Source: Chloroflexota bacterium
GTDB lineage: Bacteria > Chloroflexota > Limnocylindria > Limnocylindrales > CSP1-4
Reading direction: 5' to 3'
NCBI GenBank assembly: GCA_015661135.1
Contig: JACVXW010000010.1
Location: 1 to 17,552 of the forward strand
Length of the DNA stretch: 17,552 bases
The notes below the pieces were generated by a model. That model was not told where the DNA came from and did no database searches. It worked only from the letters and a program-made list of their open reading frames with translations. The position numbers were made by a program, and so were the translations under genes. This document shows positions 7,593-15,529 of the stretch, one piece after another (the first letter of the stretch is position 1; each line of letters begins with the position of its first letter).

Positions 7593-8563
7593 TGGAGCAT
7601 CGTGCCGTGATCGCCATCGGGGGCAACGCGCTGATCCTCGACGGTCAACGCGGGACCATTGACGAGCAGCGGGCGAACGCGACTGAGACCGCGCGCCACA
7701 TCGCCGACCTGGTCGCCGCGGGCTGGGGCATCGTCGTGACCCACGGCAACGGCCCCCAGGTCGGGTTCATCCTCCTGCGCTCGGAACTGGTTCCGGACGA
7801 CGCACCCGTCCCGAAACTCAGCCTTGAGATGTCCGTCGCGGATTCGCAGGGCGGGATCGGCCACATCCTCGGTCAGGCGCTCCTCAACGAGCTCGGCGCT
7901 CGCGGCCTCCCGGATCGCGTGGCCTGCGTTCTCACCCACGTCGTCGTGGACGCGGCGGACCCGGCGTTCAAGTCGCCCACCAAGCCCATCGGCCCGTTCT
8001 ACTCCAGGGACGAGGCGGAGGCCCGTGCGGCACGCTCCGGCTGGACGATCGTCGAGGACAGCGGACGCGGCTACCGCCGGGTGGTGGCCTCACCGGACCC
8101 GAAACGGATCGTGGAGCTGGCCCAGATCCGGTCGCTCGTGGAGGCCGGCCACGTGGTCCTCGCCGTCGGCGGCGGCGGGATCGCCGTCGTGGAAACCGCG
8201 CCCGGTCAATACATGGGCGTGGAGGCGGTCATCGACAAGGACCGGGCATCGGCGCTCCTCGCCGCCAGCCTGGAGGTCCCGCTCCTCGTCCTGTCCACCG
8301 GCGTGGAGCGCGTGGCGGTCCACTTCCGCCAGCCGGACGAGCGTTGGGTGGATCGAATGACGAGTTCGGAAGCGGCGGCCTTCCTGGCCGCCGGCGAATT
8401 CCCCAAGGGCAGCATGGGGCCCAAGGTGGAAGCGGCGATCCGGTTCCTGGAGCGCGGCGGAGAGGAGGTCCTGATCACGACACCCGCGGCCCTGGGACGC
8501 GCGATCAAAGGGCAGACCGGGACCCGGGTCGTCCCGGATGCGGCGCTGCCGAGCGGCCCTTGA
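7592..8563 (+). CDS. allK: Carbamate kinase, AllK-like
   Basis: This is a 323-residue amino acid kinase-fold protein with the carbamate kinase hallmarks: AIGGNALI near the N-terminus (GGN at 10-12), THGNGPQVGF, the PTKPIGPFY insertion, a GGGGIAVV glycine loop, VIDKDRASALLA, and FPKGSMGPKVEAAIRF near the C-terminus. It catalyses carbamoyl phosphate + ADP to carbamate + ATP, with carbamate then decaying to CO2 and NH3. It would therefore drain the carbamoyl phosphate made by AllFGH and yield ATP. The ATG at 7592 shares its first base with the allG stop; upstream in-frame ATGs lie inside allG. E. coli has the same pairing (ybcF, renamed allK, beside fdrA-ylbE-ylbF). No arginine deiminase genes are nearby, so ArcC in arginine breakdown is less likely. 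Confidence 0.93.
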   Translation: MEHRAVIAIGGNALILDGQRGTIDEQRANATETARHIADLVAAGWGIVVTHGNGPQVGFILLRSELVPDDAPVPKLSLEMSVADSQGGIGHILGQALLNELGARGLPDRVACVLTHVVVDAADPAFKSPTKPIGPFYSRDEAEARAARSGWTIVEDSGRGYRRVVASPDPKRIVELAQIRSLVEAGHVVLAVGGGGIAVVETAPGQYMGVEAVIDKDRASALLAASLEVPLLVLSTGVERVAVHFRQPDERWVDRMTSSEAAAFLAAGEFPKGSMGPKVEAAIRFLERGGEEVLITTPAALGRAIKGQTGTRVVPDAALPSGP

Positions 8564-8632
8564 TGGGACGGCGATCGCGGCGCGATTCGCCGGTCGGCGC
8601 CCGCGGCGTGGACCCGGCGAGCGGCAGATGAC

Positions 8633-8639
8633 GGAGGAG
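8633..8639 (+). promoter_or_regulatory. Ribosome-binding site fixing the hydrolase start
   Basis: GGAGGAG sits 6 nt before the ATG at 8646. It decides the start in favour of this codon over the upstream in-frame ATG at 8628. The 82 nt between allK and this gene contain no clear terminator or promoter. Confidence 0.65.
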
Positions 8640-8645
8640 TTATCG

Positions 8646-9347
8646 ATGGCAACGGTCAACGCGGAACCCTACGAGTTCGAGTTCAGCCTGGGTAGGACCG
8701 CCCTGGTGATGATCGATTTCCAGCGCGACTTCGTGTACCCGGGCGGCTTCGGCGAATCGCTCGGCAATGACACGTCCCGACTGCTCCGGGCGGTCGGCCC
8801 GGCGCAGAAGGTGCTCCACGCGTGTCGGGCCGCGGGCATGTTAGTGATCCATACCCGCGAGGGTCATCGGCCGGACCTGTCCGACCTGCCGAGGGCCAAG
8901 AAGGAGCGCGGCAACGCGCCCCTCCAGATCGGTGACAAGGGCGCCATGGGGCGCCTCCTCGTTCGCGGCGAGTACGGCCACGACATCGTGGACGAGCTCT
9001 ACCCGATCGAGGGCGAGCCTGTCGTGGACAAGCCCGGCAAGGGCGCGTTCTACGCGACGGACATGGACACGATCCTCCGGATGCGGGGGATCGAAAAGCT
9101 CATTTTCACCGGGGTGACCACGGAAGTCTGTGTCACGACGAGTGTCAGGGAGGCGAACGATCGCGGCTTCGATTCACTGGTCCTGGAGGACTGCACGGGC
9201 TCGTACTTCCCCGAGTTCCAGCAGGCCGCACTGGCAATGGTGAAGGCCCAGGGAGGGATCTTCGGCTGGGTCAGTGACTCAGCCCGCTTCCTCGCCGCGC
9301 TGGAGGGGGCGCGTCGGGAATCGTCGGGCATGGCTGCGGCGCGCTGA
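8646..9347 (+). CDS. Isochorismatase-fold cysteine amidohydrolase, biuret hydrolase-like
   Basis: This is a 233-residue cytosolic cysteine hydrolase. The catalytic triad of the family is visible: Asp24 in VMIDFQRDF, Lys129 in VVDKPGKGAF, and nucleophile Cys162 in TGVTTEVCVTT, after the non-proline peptide typical of the fold. The sequence closely resembles Rhizobium biuret hydrolase BiuH as I recall it: IHTREGHRPDLSDLP, ELYPIEGEPVVDKPGKG, TSVREANDRG and MVKAQGGIFG all have direct counterparts. Gln202 is spaced from the Cys as the substrate-binding Gln of BiuH is. Biuret hydrolase makes allophanate and NH3 from biuret. Given the oxamate carbamoyltransferase next door, oxamate, another ureide, or a RutB-like ureidoacrylate are alternatives. 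It shares the operon direction with allK and lies 31 nt before the permease. Confidence 0.85.
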   Translation: MATVNAEPYEFEFSLGRTALVMIDFQRDFVYPGGFGESLGNDTSRLLRAVGPAQKVLHACRAAGMLVIHTREGHRPDLSDLPRAKKERGNAPLQIGDKGAMGRLLVRGEYGHDIVDELYPIEGEPVVDKPGKGAFYATDMDTILRMRGIEKLIFTGVTTEVCVTTSVREANDRGFDSLVLEDCTGSYFPEFQQAALAMVKAQGGIFGWVSDSARFLAALEGARRESSGMAAAR

Positions 9348-9378
9348 ACGCGCCGCCAGAGGAGGGTGAGGAGAAACA

Positions 9379-11001
9379 ATGCAAGGTTCAATGAATGCCA
9401 AGCCCAAGTTGTGGGTGCCGGGGGACTGGAACGCGTTCTTCGGGCTCGGGACAAACGTCCTGCTGAACGTGCTCGTCCTGTCGTCCCTGATGCTGTATGT
9501 GGTCGGCCTGCCGCCGGAGGACGTCTTCGGACGGATCCTCCCGGCGCTCGCGATCGCACTCCCGCTGGGAAACCTGTTCTACGCCTATCTCGCCTACCAG
9601 CTGGCGAAGAAGGAAGGCCGCAGCGACGTTGCGGCGATGCCGTATGGGCCGAGCGTGCCGCACTACTTCTTCGTGACGTTCGCGATCATGTTGCCGGTCC
9701 TCGGCAAGACCGGCGACGTCACCAAGGCCTGGCAGGCCGGCATCGCCTGGGCCTTCCTGATCGGCGTGGTCGTGTTGATCGGCGCGTTCATCGGCCCCAC
9801 GATCCGCAAGTACACGCCCCGGGCAGCGATGCTCGGGACGCTCGCCGGAATCTCGGTCGCGTTCATCTCCATGAACGCCGCATTCGAGATGTTCAATGCG
9901 GCCTGGATCTCGTTGGCGACCCTGGCGATCATCCTGCTGTCGTGGACGGCGGGGGTCCGCTTGCCGTTCGGCATCCCCGGGGGACTTGCGGCCATCCTGG
10001 TCGGCTCGGTCCTCGGCTGGCTGTCCTACTTCTCCTTCGGCTGGACGGGCCTGGACCCCAATCAGGTCTCCTCAGCGTTCACCCAGATCGGTATCAACCT
10101 GCCCAAGCCGGGCACGGAGGTCCTGAGTGGCCTGTCGGATGTCCTGCCCCTGCTCGTGACGGCCATCCCGCTGGGTGTCTACAACTTCACCGAGGGCATG
10201 AACAACGTCGAATCCGCGGCCGTCGCGGGCGACAACTACAACCTTCGACACATCCTGCTGGCGGACGGGATCGGCGCCATCGTCGGCTCGTTCCTCGGCA
10301 GCCCGTTCCCGCCCGCCGTGTACATCGGGCACCCCGGCTGGAAGGCCGTTGGCGGCCGGATCGGCTACTCGCTGGCGACCGGGATCGTGATCTCGGCGAT
10401 CTGCCTCCTTGGCCTGATCGCCCTGTTCCTCGCAGTCGTTCCGCGAGCTGCGTTGTTCCCGATCCTCCTGTTCATCGGTCTCGTGATCGGTGCCCAGGCA
10501 TTCCAGACATCCAAGGCCAAGTACGCGCCGGCGATCGTTCTGGCGCTCGTGCCGAACGTCGCCCAGTGGGCCAAGACCCTCGTGGACGGCGCCCTCGGCG
10601 CGGCCGGCACCAACGCGGCGACCGTGACCTACGAGGCGCTGGGCAACCAGGGCGTCCTGTACGCCGGCCTCGAGCGCCTCGGCGCCGGTGCCGTCCTGGC
10701 GGGCCTGGTGCTGGCGGCCATCGCCTACTTCATCATCAGCAAGGAGTACAGCCGGGCCATCGTCTACTCGGTGATCGCGGCCATCCTCTCGTACGTCGGC
10801 CTGATCCACGATCCGGCCGGGCTCATCTTCCAGTCCGTGGACGGCGTGTTCCAGATCCGGGCCGCGGAGCCGGTCTGGATCGGGTACGCGCTCGCCGCGG
10901 TCGTGATCTGGGTCGCCGCGTGGCGCGAGGGGCACGGCTCGATGGCGGAGCTTCGCGACGCGGTCTCGACGCCGCCGATAGCGGATGAGGTGTCCATGTA
11001 G
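9379..11001 (+). CDS. NCS2-like nucleobase/ureide permease
   Basis: This is a 540-residue inner-membrane protein with about 12-14 hydrophobic helices over its whole length. It resembles the NCS2 (xanthine/uracil/AzgA) transporters: an N-terminal domain of short helices with MPYGPSVPHYFF, and the region EGMNNVESAAVAGDN (E272 onward) that corresponds to the conserved substrate-site helix of the family, followed by FLGSPFPPAVYIGHPGWKA. GAGGAG-type ribosome binding at 9368-9373 supports the ATG at 9379; a second ATG four codons on is possible. It follows the hydrolase by 31 nt and is followed by a hairpin, so it closes the main operon and probably imports the compound the cluster degrades. The substrate (purine, pyrimidine, biuret or other ureide) is not determinable. 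Confidence 0.85.
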   Translation: MQGSMNAKPKLWVPGDWNAFFGLGTNVLLNVLVLSSLMLYVVGLPPEDVFGRILPALAIALPLGNLFYAYLAYQLAKKEGRSDVAAMPYGPSVPHYFFVTFAIMLPVLGKTGDVTKAWQAGIAWAFLIGVVVLIGAFIGPTIRKYTPRAAMLGTLAGISVAFISMNAAFEMFNAAWISLATLAIILLSWTAGVRLPFGIPGGLAAILVGSVLGWLSYFSFGWTGLDPNQVSSAFTQIGINLPKPGTEVLSGLSDVLPLLVTAIPLGVYNFTEGMNNVESAAVAGDNYNLRHILLADGIGAIVGSFLGSPFPPAVYIGHPGWKAVGGRIGYSLATGIVISAICLLGLIALFLAVVPRAALFPILLFIGLVIGAQAFQTSKAKYAPAIVLALVPNVAQWAKTLVDGALGAAGTNAATVTYEALGNQGVLYAGLERLGAGAVLAGLVLAAIAYFIISKEYSRAIVYSVIAAILSYVGLIHDPAGLIFQSVDGVFQIRAAEPVWIGYALAAVVIWVAAWREGHGSMAELRDAVSTPPIADEVSM

Positions 11002-11025
11002 CGGCGCGTTTCGCTCTCTGATCCG

Positions 11026-11058
11026 GCGGCGGGCGGCTCCCACGGGGCCGCCCGCCGC
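11026..11058 (+). terminator. Strong GC hairpin after the permease gene, possible terminator
   Basis: A perfect 12-bp stem (gcggcgggcggc at 11026-11037 with gccgcccgccgc at 11047-11058) continues inward with T-G and two C-G pairs to a tiny CAC loop. It starts 24 nt after the permease stop. No T-run follows, so it is either an atypical high-GC terminator or an mRNA-stabilising 3' structure that lets some readthrough reach the gene at 11107. Confidence 0.55.
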
Positions 11059-11106
11059 GCTAGACGGGGGACCCATCAAGCCCGACCGAATCTCTGGAGA
11101 CGCCCA

Positions 11107-11502
11107 GTGTCGACGCTGCTCTTCGTCAACGGCACGCTCATGCGTGGCCTGAAGCTCAACGCCAACCTCGACGGCGCCACCTTCCTCGGCGAGTTCCTCA
11201 CGGCCGCCAAGTACCGGATCTTCTCCATCGGGGACGTCCACCCGGGGATGTTCGAGGTCGCCGAGGGCGGAATCTCCGTGCCCGGCGAGCTATATGACCT
11301 CCCCGACGAGGTCTGGGAGCGGGTTGAGGCCGGCGAGCCGCCTCACCTCTACCGAGGGCCGGTGGAACTGGCCGACGGCCGGATCGTGCCGGGGATCCTC
11401 TTTCCGCGGGCCATCGCCGAGGGTGGCGGCCACCGCGAGATCACCGAGTTCGGCGGCTGGCGCGAGTACTGGGCCGCCCGCGAGTCCGCCGGCCGGATCT
11501 GA
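11107..11502 (+). CDS. Stand-alone allophanate hydrolase C-terminal domain-like protein
   Basis: This is a 131-residue protein matching the C-terminal domain of allophanate hydrolase (AtzF/DUR1,2 type), which has a gamma-glutamylcyclotransferase-like fold. Visible motifs are VNGTLMRGLKLNANL (7-21), YRIFSIGDVHPGMFEV (36-51) and EITEFGGWREYW (111-122), in the order seen in full allophanate hydrolases. There the domain follows an amidase-signature domain; in the Kluyveromyces enzyme it has been linked to decarboxylation of the N-carboxycarbamate product. Here the amidase domain is absent, both in this gene and elsewhere in the window. GGAG at 11096-11099 spaced 7 nt supports the GTG start. It lies 105 nt after the permease, beyond the hairpin, with no obvious promoter of its own. 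A different gamma-glutamylcyclotransferase-type activity cannot be excluded. Confidence 0.82.
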   Translation: MSTLLFVNGTLMRGLKLNANLDGATFLGEFLTAAKYRIFSIGDVHPGMFEVAEGGISVPGELYDLPDEVWERVEAGEPPHLYRGPVELADGRIVPGILFPRAIAEGGGHREITEFGGWREYWAARESAGRI

Positions 11503-11627
11503 AGTCCATCGCCGGCGCCCAACAGCGACCCGCGCGGGCGTCGTATCCTGCCCACGATCTCGGGGCGCGCGTCTCCGGGATCGGCCCTGTCGGCCAAGTC
11601 GCGCTGCTCCTGTGCCCGGGGGAGCCG

Positions 11628-12551
11628 ATGATCTCGACCACCGTCACCACGTACCGCCCCTTCGCCGCGACCGACGCGCCCGAGGCCTTCGCCGTCTTCC
11701 GGCGCTCGCTCTTCGATTACCTGCATCGGATCGGCATGGTCGACGCCGAGACTGCGGCGAACCCGCCGATCGAGACGGCCTGGGCGAGCCAGGGTCCGTG
11801 GATCGAGCATCTCGCCGCCACGGCCGCGGAGAACTGGATCGCGGAGGACGACGTGGGCCGCGTGATCGGCTGGGCGTTGTCGGTGGAACGCGACGGCGCC
11901 CTTGAACTGACGCACTTCTTCGTTGAGCCCGGCACGCAGGCCCGGGGCATCGGCCGAGGTCTTCTGGAACGGGCATTTCCGATAGGCCGGGGCAAGCACC
12001 GGGTCATCATGGCCACGCAGGACCCGCGGGCACTCGCGCTCTACCTCCGATTCGGCGTGAACTACATCACGACGTCGATGGACATGGTCCGCCGGCCGCG
12101 CGCCCTGGAGATGAATTCCGGCATCACGTTCGAGCGGCTCACCCCGGGCGACGAGTCCGTCCGCGCGGTCGGTGACATCGAGGCAGCGATCCTGGGTCAT
12201 CGACGCGAGGCGGATGTCCGATTCCTGCTCGGAAATCGCGCGGGCTGGCTGGCCAGGCGCGATGGCAGCGTGATCGGGTTCGCGTTCGGCGCCAACGGCT
12301 CGAACTCGGGCCCGATCGCCAGCCTGGACCCATCCGACATCCCGCCCCTCCTCGACCACGTCGAGAACGAAGCGGCCGCCGCGGGCCTCGAAGAGGTCTA
12401 CTTTGCCGTTCCGATGATGAACGACGTGGCGGTCCGCCACCTGCTGGCCGGCGGCTTCCAGATCGAGCCGTTCTACGTGAAGGTGCTGGCCGACAGCCGG
12501 TCCATGCAGCTGGACCGCTGGGTCCACACGGGACCCGCCTTCATCATCTGA
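11628..12551 (+). CDS. Tandem GNAT-domain acetyltransferase
   Basis: This is a 307-residue protein with two GNAT-fold halves. The N-terminal half (about 1-160) has a good acetyl-CoA loop QARGIGRG at 104-111 after the HFFVEPG strand, so it should bind acetyl-CoA. The second half (about 168-307) keeps the beta-alpha pattern (WLARRDGSVIGFAFG, then VRHLLAGGFQIEPF) but has no Q/RxxGxG/A loop and may be structural or substrate-binding. GNAT enzymes transfer acetyl groups to amines; the acceptor is unknown. A GGGGGAG just upstream supports the ATG at 11628. The 125 nt before it hold only a possible -10-like TATCCT at 11543-11548. It converges on gcvP and is probably unrelated to the ureide cluster. 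Confidence 0.85.
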   Translation: MISTTVTTYRPFAATDAPEAFAVFRRSLFDYLHRIGMVDAETAANPPIETAWASQGPWIEHLAATAAENWIAEDDVGRVIGWALSVERDGALELTHFFVEPGTQARGIGRGLLERAFPIGRGKHRVIMATQDPRALALYLRFGVNYITTSMDMVRRPRALEMNSGITFERLTPGDESVRAVGDIEAAILGHRREADVRFLLGNRAGWLARRDGSVIGFAFGANGSNSGPIASLDPSDIPPLLDHVENEAAAAGLEEVYFAVPMMNDVAVRHLLAGGFQIEPFYVKVLADSRSMQLDRWVHTGPAFII

Positions 12552-12603
12552 GCCAGACGACCGCAGTGTCCAGGGCCACGGTCAGCGGGCGGCGGCGTTA
12601 CCG

Positions 12604-15510
12604 TCAGCCGGCCGTGGTCAGGAGCCGCGTCTCCCCTGCCGCCTCCGCATAGGCCGCCACCGGGAGGCACTCGCAGACGACGTTGCGATCGCCACGGACG
12701 TTGTCCACCCGGCGGACCGGCGGCCAATACTTGCGGGCGCGGACCCACGGCAGCGGGAACGCGCCCTGCTCGCGGGTGTACGGCCGTGCCCACTCCTTGC
12801 GGAGCAGGTCCGCCGCCGTGTGGGGAGCATTCCGCAGCGCTGAAGCCTCGATCGGTACGAACCCCGTCTCGATGTCTGTGATCTCCGTTCGGATCTGGAG
12901 GAGCGCGTCGGCGAACCGGTCCAGCTCGGCCTTTGACTCGGATTCGGTCGGCTCCACCATGAGCGTACCGACGACCGGGAAGCTCATCGTTGGGGCGTGG
13001 AAGCCGAAGTCGATGAGCCGCTTGGCGATGTCGTCGACCGTCACGCCGCTCGATGCCGACAGGGCCCGGCAGTCCAGGATGCATTCGTGGGCGACGGTTC
13101 CGTTGGTGCCCGTGTACAGGACCGGGAAGGCGTCGCCGAGCCGCGCGGCGAGGTAGTTGGTGTTGAGGATCGCGATCTCCGTGGCGCGTCGAACGCCGCT
13201 CGCACCGAGCATCGCGACATACGCCCAGGAAATCGGGAGGATGCTGGCGCTGCCGTAGGGAGCCGACGACACGCGGGTGGACCCGTCCAGGTCCACGCTC
13301 GGCAGGAACGGCACGAGGTGGGCGGCCACGCCGATCGGGCCCATGCCGGGTCCACCACCGCCGTGGGGGATGGCAAAGGTCTTGTGCAGGTTCAGGTGAC
13401 AGACATCCGCGCCGATGTCGCCGGGACGGGAGAGGCCGACCTGGGCGTTCATGTTGGCCCCGTCCATGTAGACCTGTCCGCCCGCCTCGTGGACGAGGCT
13501 GCAGATCTCCACGATCGCCTCCTCGAACACGCCGTGGGTGCTCGGGTAGGTGATCATCAGCGCGCCGAGATCGGCCGCGTTCGCGGCGATCTTCGCCCGA
13601 AGATCGGCGAGGTCAACGTTGCCATGCTCGTCCGTGTCCACGACGACGACCCGGTAGCCGGCCATGACCGCGCTGGCAGGGTTGGTGCCGTGCGCTGAGG
13701 CCGGGATCAGGCAGACGCGGCGATGGCCGTCGCCGCGTGAACGATGCCAAGCGCGGATCGCGAGCAGGCCCGAGAACTCGCCCTGCGAGCCGGCATTCGG
13801 CTGGAGGCTGACCGACGCGAATCCAGTGATCTCGGCGAGCCAGGTCTCGAGTTCGTGGAACAGTCGCGCATAGCCGGGCAGGCGCAGCGGCGACGAGAAC
13901 GGGTGGACGCGGGCGAACCCAGGTAGCCCGATCGCCATCATCTGGGTCGTCGCGTTCAGCTTCATCGTGCAGCTGCCGAGCGGGATCATGGACCGGGTCA
14001 GGGTGATGTCCTTCTCGGCCAGTCGGAAGATGTAGCGAAGCATCTCCGTCTCGGACCGGTAGAGCGAGAAGACCGGGTGGGTGAGGATCGCGTCCGTCCG
14101 GCGAAGACCGACCGGGAGCGACGCGAATGCCGCCGCGGACGCGCGCTTCGCCGAGGGCAGCGAACCGCCGAGCGCCGCGAGCAGCGCGACGACATCGATC
14201 TCGGAGGTGGTCTCGTCACAGGCGATGCCGACGCCGGTGGCATCGAGGCGGCGCAGTTCATAGCCCGCATCGGCCGCCGCGGCCATCACGGCGTCGGCAC
14301 GGGCCGCCGAGCCGGTCTCGATCGCGATGGCGTCGAAGTAGGCGGCGTGGCGAATCCCGAGGCCTGCCACGGCACCAAGTCCGGTGGCGATCGCCGATGC
14401 CCGGGCATGGACCCGCTCCGCGATCGACCGCAGGCCGACCGGACCGTGCCATACCGCGTACATGCTCGCGACCACGGCGAGCAGGACCTGGGCGGTGCAG
14501 ATGTTCGAGGTGGCCTTCTCGCGCCGGATGTGCTGCTCGCGCGTCTGGAGGGTAAGCCGATAGGCCGGAGCCCCATCCGCGTCCACCGACACGCCGACGA
14601 GGCGTCCCGGCAACGCGCGCTTGAAGCTGTTGCGGGTGGCCATGAATGCTGCGTGGGGGCCGCCGTTGCCCATCGGCACGCCGAAGCGCTGGCTGCTCCC
14701 GATCACGATGTCGGCGCCTTGAGCGCCCGGGCTCTCGAGCAGGACGGCCGCGAGGGGGTCCGTCGCCACGATCACGAGCAGCCCGGCGGCATGGACCGTC
14801 TCGATGTCCGCCCGGAGCGGCCGGACGGCGCCGGACGAGCCGGGGTTGGAGAGCAGGATGGCGTACGGTCGCTCACCGTCGATTGGCGCGCCGGCGCGCG
14901 CGAGCAATTCGGCCGGCGGGGCGACGACGACCTCGATGTCCTGCGGTTCCGCCCGAGTCCTGAGGACGGCGATCGTCTGCGGATGCGTGTCCGCGTCCAC
15001 GAGGACGAGGTTCCCGTCGCGGACCGTCGAAACGGCGTGCGCGAGCGTGACCGCTTCCGCGGCGGCCGTGCCCTCGTCGAGGAGCGAGGCGTTGGCAATC
15101 TCCATACCGGTCAGGTCGCAGATCACGGTCTGGAAGTTGATGAGCGCCTCGAGCCTGCCCTGGGCGATCTCGGGCTGGTACGGCGTATAGGCCGTGTACC
15201 AGGCCGGGTTCTCCAGGATGTTCCGGGCGATCACCGGCGGCGTGATCGTGTCGTGGTAGCCCATGCCGATCATCGAGCGAAGGGGCGTGTTCGCGGCGGC
15301 CATCGCCTGCAGGTCTGCGAGCGCCTCCGCCTCGGAACGTGGCGCGGGAAGGCCCAGGCCCTGATCGCGCAGGATCGCGGCCGGAACGGTGGCCCGAATG
15401 AGGTCGTGGAGTGAGGGCCGTCCGATCACCGCGAGCATGGCGGCGACATCCGCCTCGTCCGGCCCGACATGACGGTCTGCGAACCCTGCCGCCTCGGCTG
15501 GTTCGGACAT
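12604..15510 (-). CDS. gcvP: Glycine dehydrogenase (decarboxylating), P-protein of the glycine cleavage system
   Basis: This is a 968-residue single-chain P-protein, homodimer type with the P1 and P2 halves fused; E. coli GcvP is about 957. It decarboxylates glycine with pyridoxal phosphate and transfers the aminomethyl group to the lipoyl arm of GcvH. The PLP-binding lysine is K710 in NLHKTFAIPHGGGGPGMGP. Other landmarks are FADRHVGPDEADVAAML at the N-terminus, GMGYHDTITPPVI in the first half and IPLGSCTMKLNATTQM in the middle. The ATG at 15510 follows AGGAGG (15524-15519) by 8 nt; the open frame further upstream runs through the riboswitch and is not coding. No gcvT, gcvH or lipoamide dehydrogenase gene is in the window, so P is transcribed apart or last. 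Control is by the tandem glycine riboswitch immediately upstream. Confidence 0.97.
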   Translation of the reverse strand: MSEPAEAAGFADRHVGPDEADVAAMLAVIGRPSLHDLIRATVPAAILRDQGLGLPAPRSEAEALADLQAMAAANTPLRSMIGMGYHDTITPPVIARNILENPAWYTAYTPYQPEIAQGRLEALINFQTVICDLTGMEIANASLLDEGTAAAEAVTLAHAVSTVRDGNLVLVDADTHPQTIAVLRTRAEPQDIEVVVAPPAELLARAGAPIDGERPYAILLSNPGSSGAVRPLRADIETVHAAGLLVIVATDPLAAVLLESPGAQGADIVIGSSQRFGVPMGNGGPHAAFMATRNSFKRALPGRLVGVSVDADGAPAYRLTLQTREQHIRREKATSNICTAQVLLAVVASMYAVWHGPVGLRSIAERVHARASAIATGLGAVAGLGIRHAAYFDAIAIETGSAARADAVMAAAADAGYELRRLDATGVGIACDETTSEIDVVALLAALGGSLPSAKRASAAAFASLPVGLRRTDAILTHPVFSLYRSETEMLRYIFRLAEKDITLTRSMIPLGSCTMKLNATTQMMAIGLPGFARVHPFSSPLRLPGYARLFHELETWLAEITGFASVSLQPNAGSQGEFSGLLAIRAWHRSRGDGHRRVCLIPASAHGTNPASAVMAGYRVVVVDTDEHGNVDLADLRAKIAANAADLGALMITYPSTHGVFEEAIVEICSLVHEAGGQVYMDGANMNAQVGLSRPGDIGADVCHLNLHKTFAIPHGGGGPGMGPIGVAAHLVPFLPSVDLDGSTRVSSAPYGSASILPISWAYVAMLGASGVRRATEIAILNTNYLAARLGDAFPVLYTGTNGTVAHECILDCRALSASSGVTVDDIAKRLIDFGFHAPTMSFPVVGTLMVEPTESESKAELDRFADALLQIRTEITDIETGFVPIEASALRNAPHTAADLLRKEWARPYTREQGAFPLPWVRARKYWPPVRRVDNVRGDRNVVCECLPVAAYAEAAGETRLLTTAG

Positions 15511-15529
15511 TGAAAGCACCTCCTCGGTG

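Noticed and set aside
9366..10988. 540-codon open frame on the + strand, offset from the permease gene
   Set aside because: The translation is Arg/Gly-rich without hydrophobic helices; the alternative frame encodes a clear membrane permease with a good ribosome-binding site.
11349..12527. 392-codon open frame on the - strand opposite the GNAT gene
   Set aside because: It is antisense to the two-domain GNAT protein; composition is that of a shadow frame.
12574..12619. Imperfect inverted repeat (ggccacgg with ccgtggtc) between GNAT and gcvP stops
   Set aside because: Only 8 pairs including one G-T with a 30-nt loop that runs into gcvP coding sequence; too weak to call a bidirectional terminator.
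14077..15414. Long + strand open frame opposite gcvP
   Set aside because: It is the antisense of conserved gcvP codons, with Arg/Gly/Asp-rich composition and no recognisable motif.
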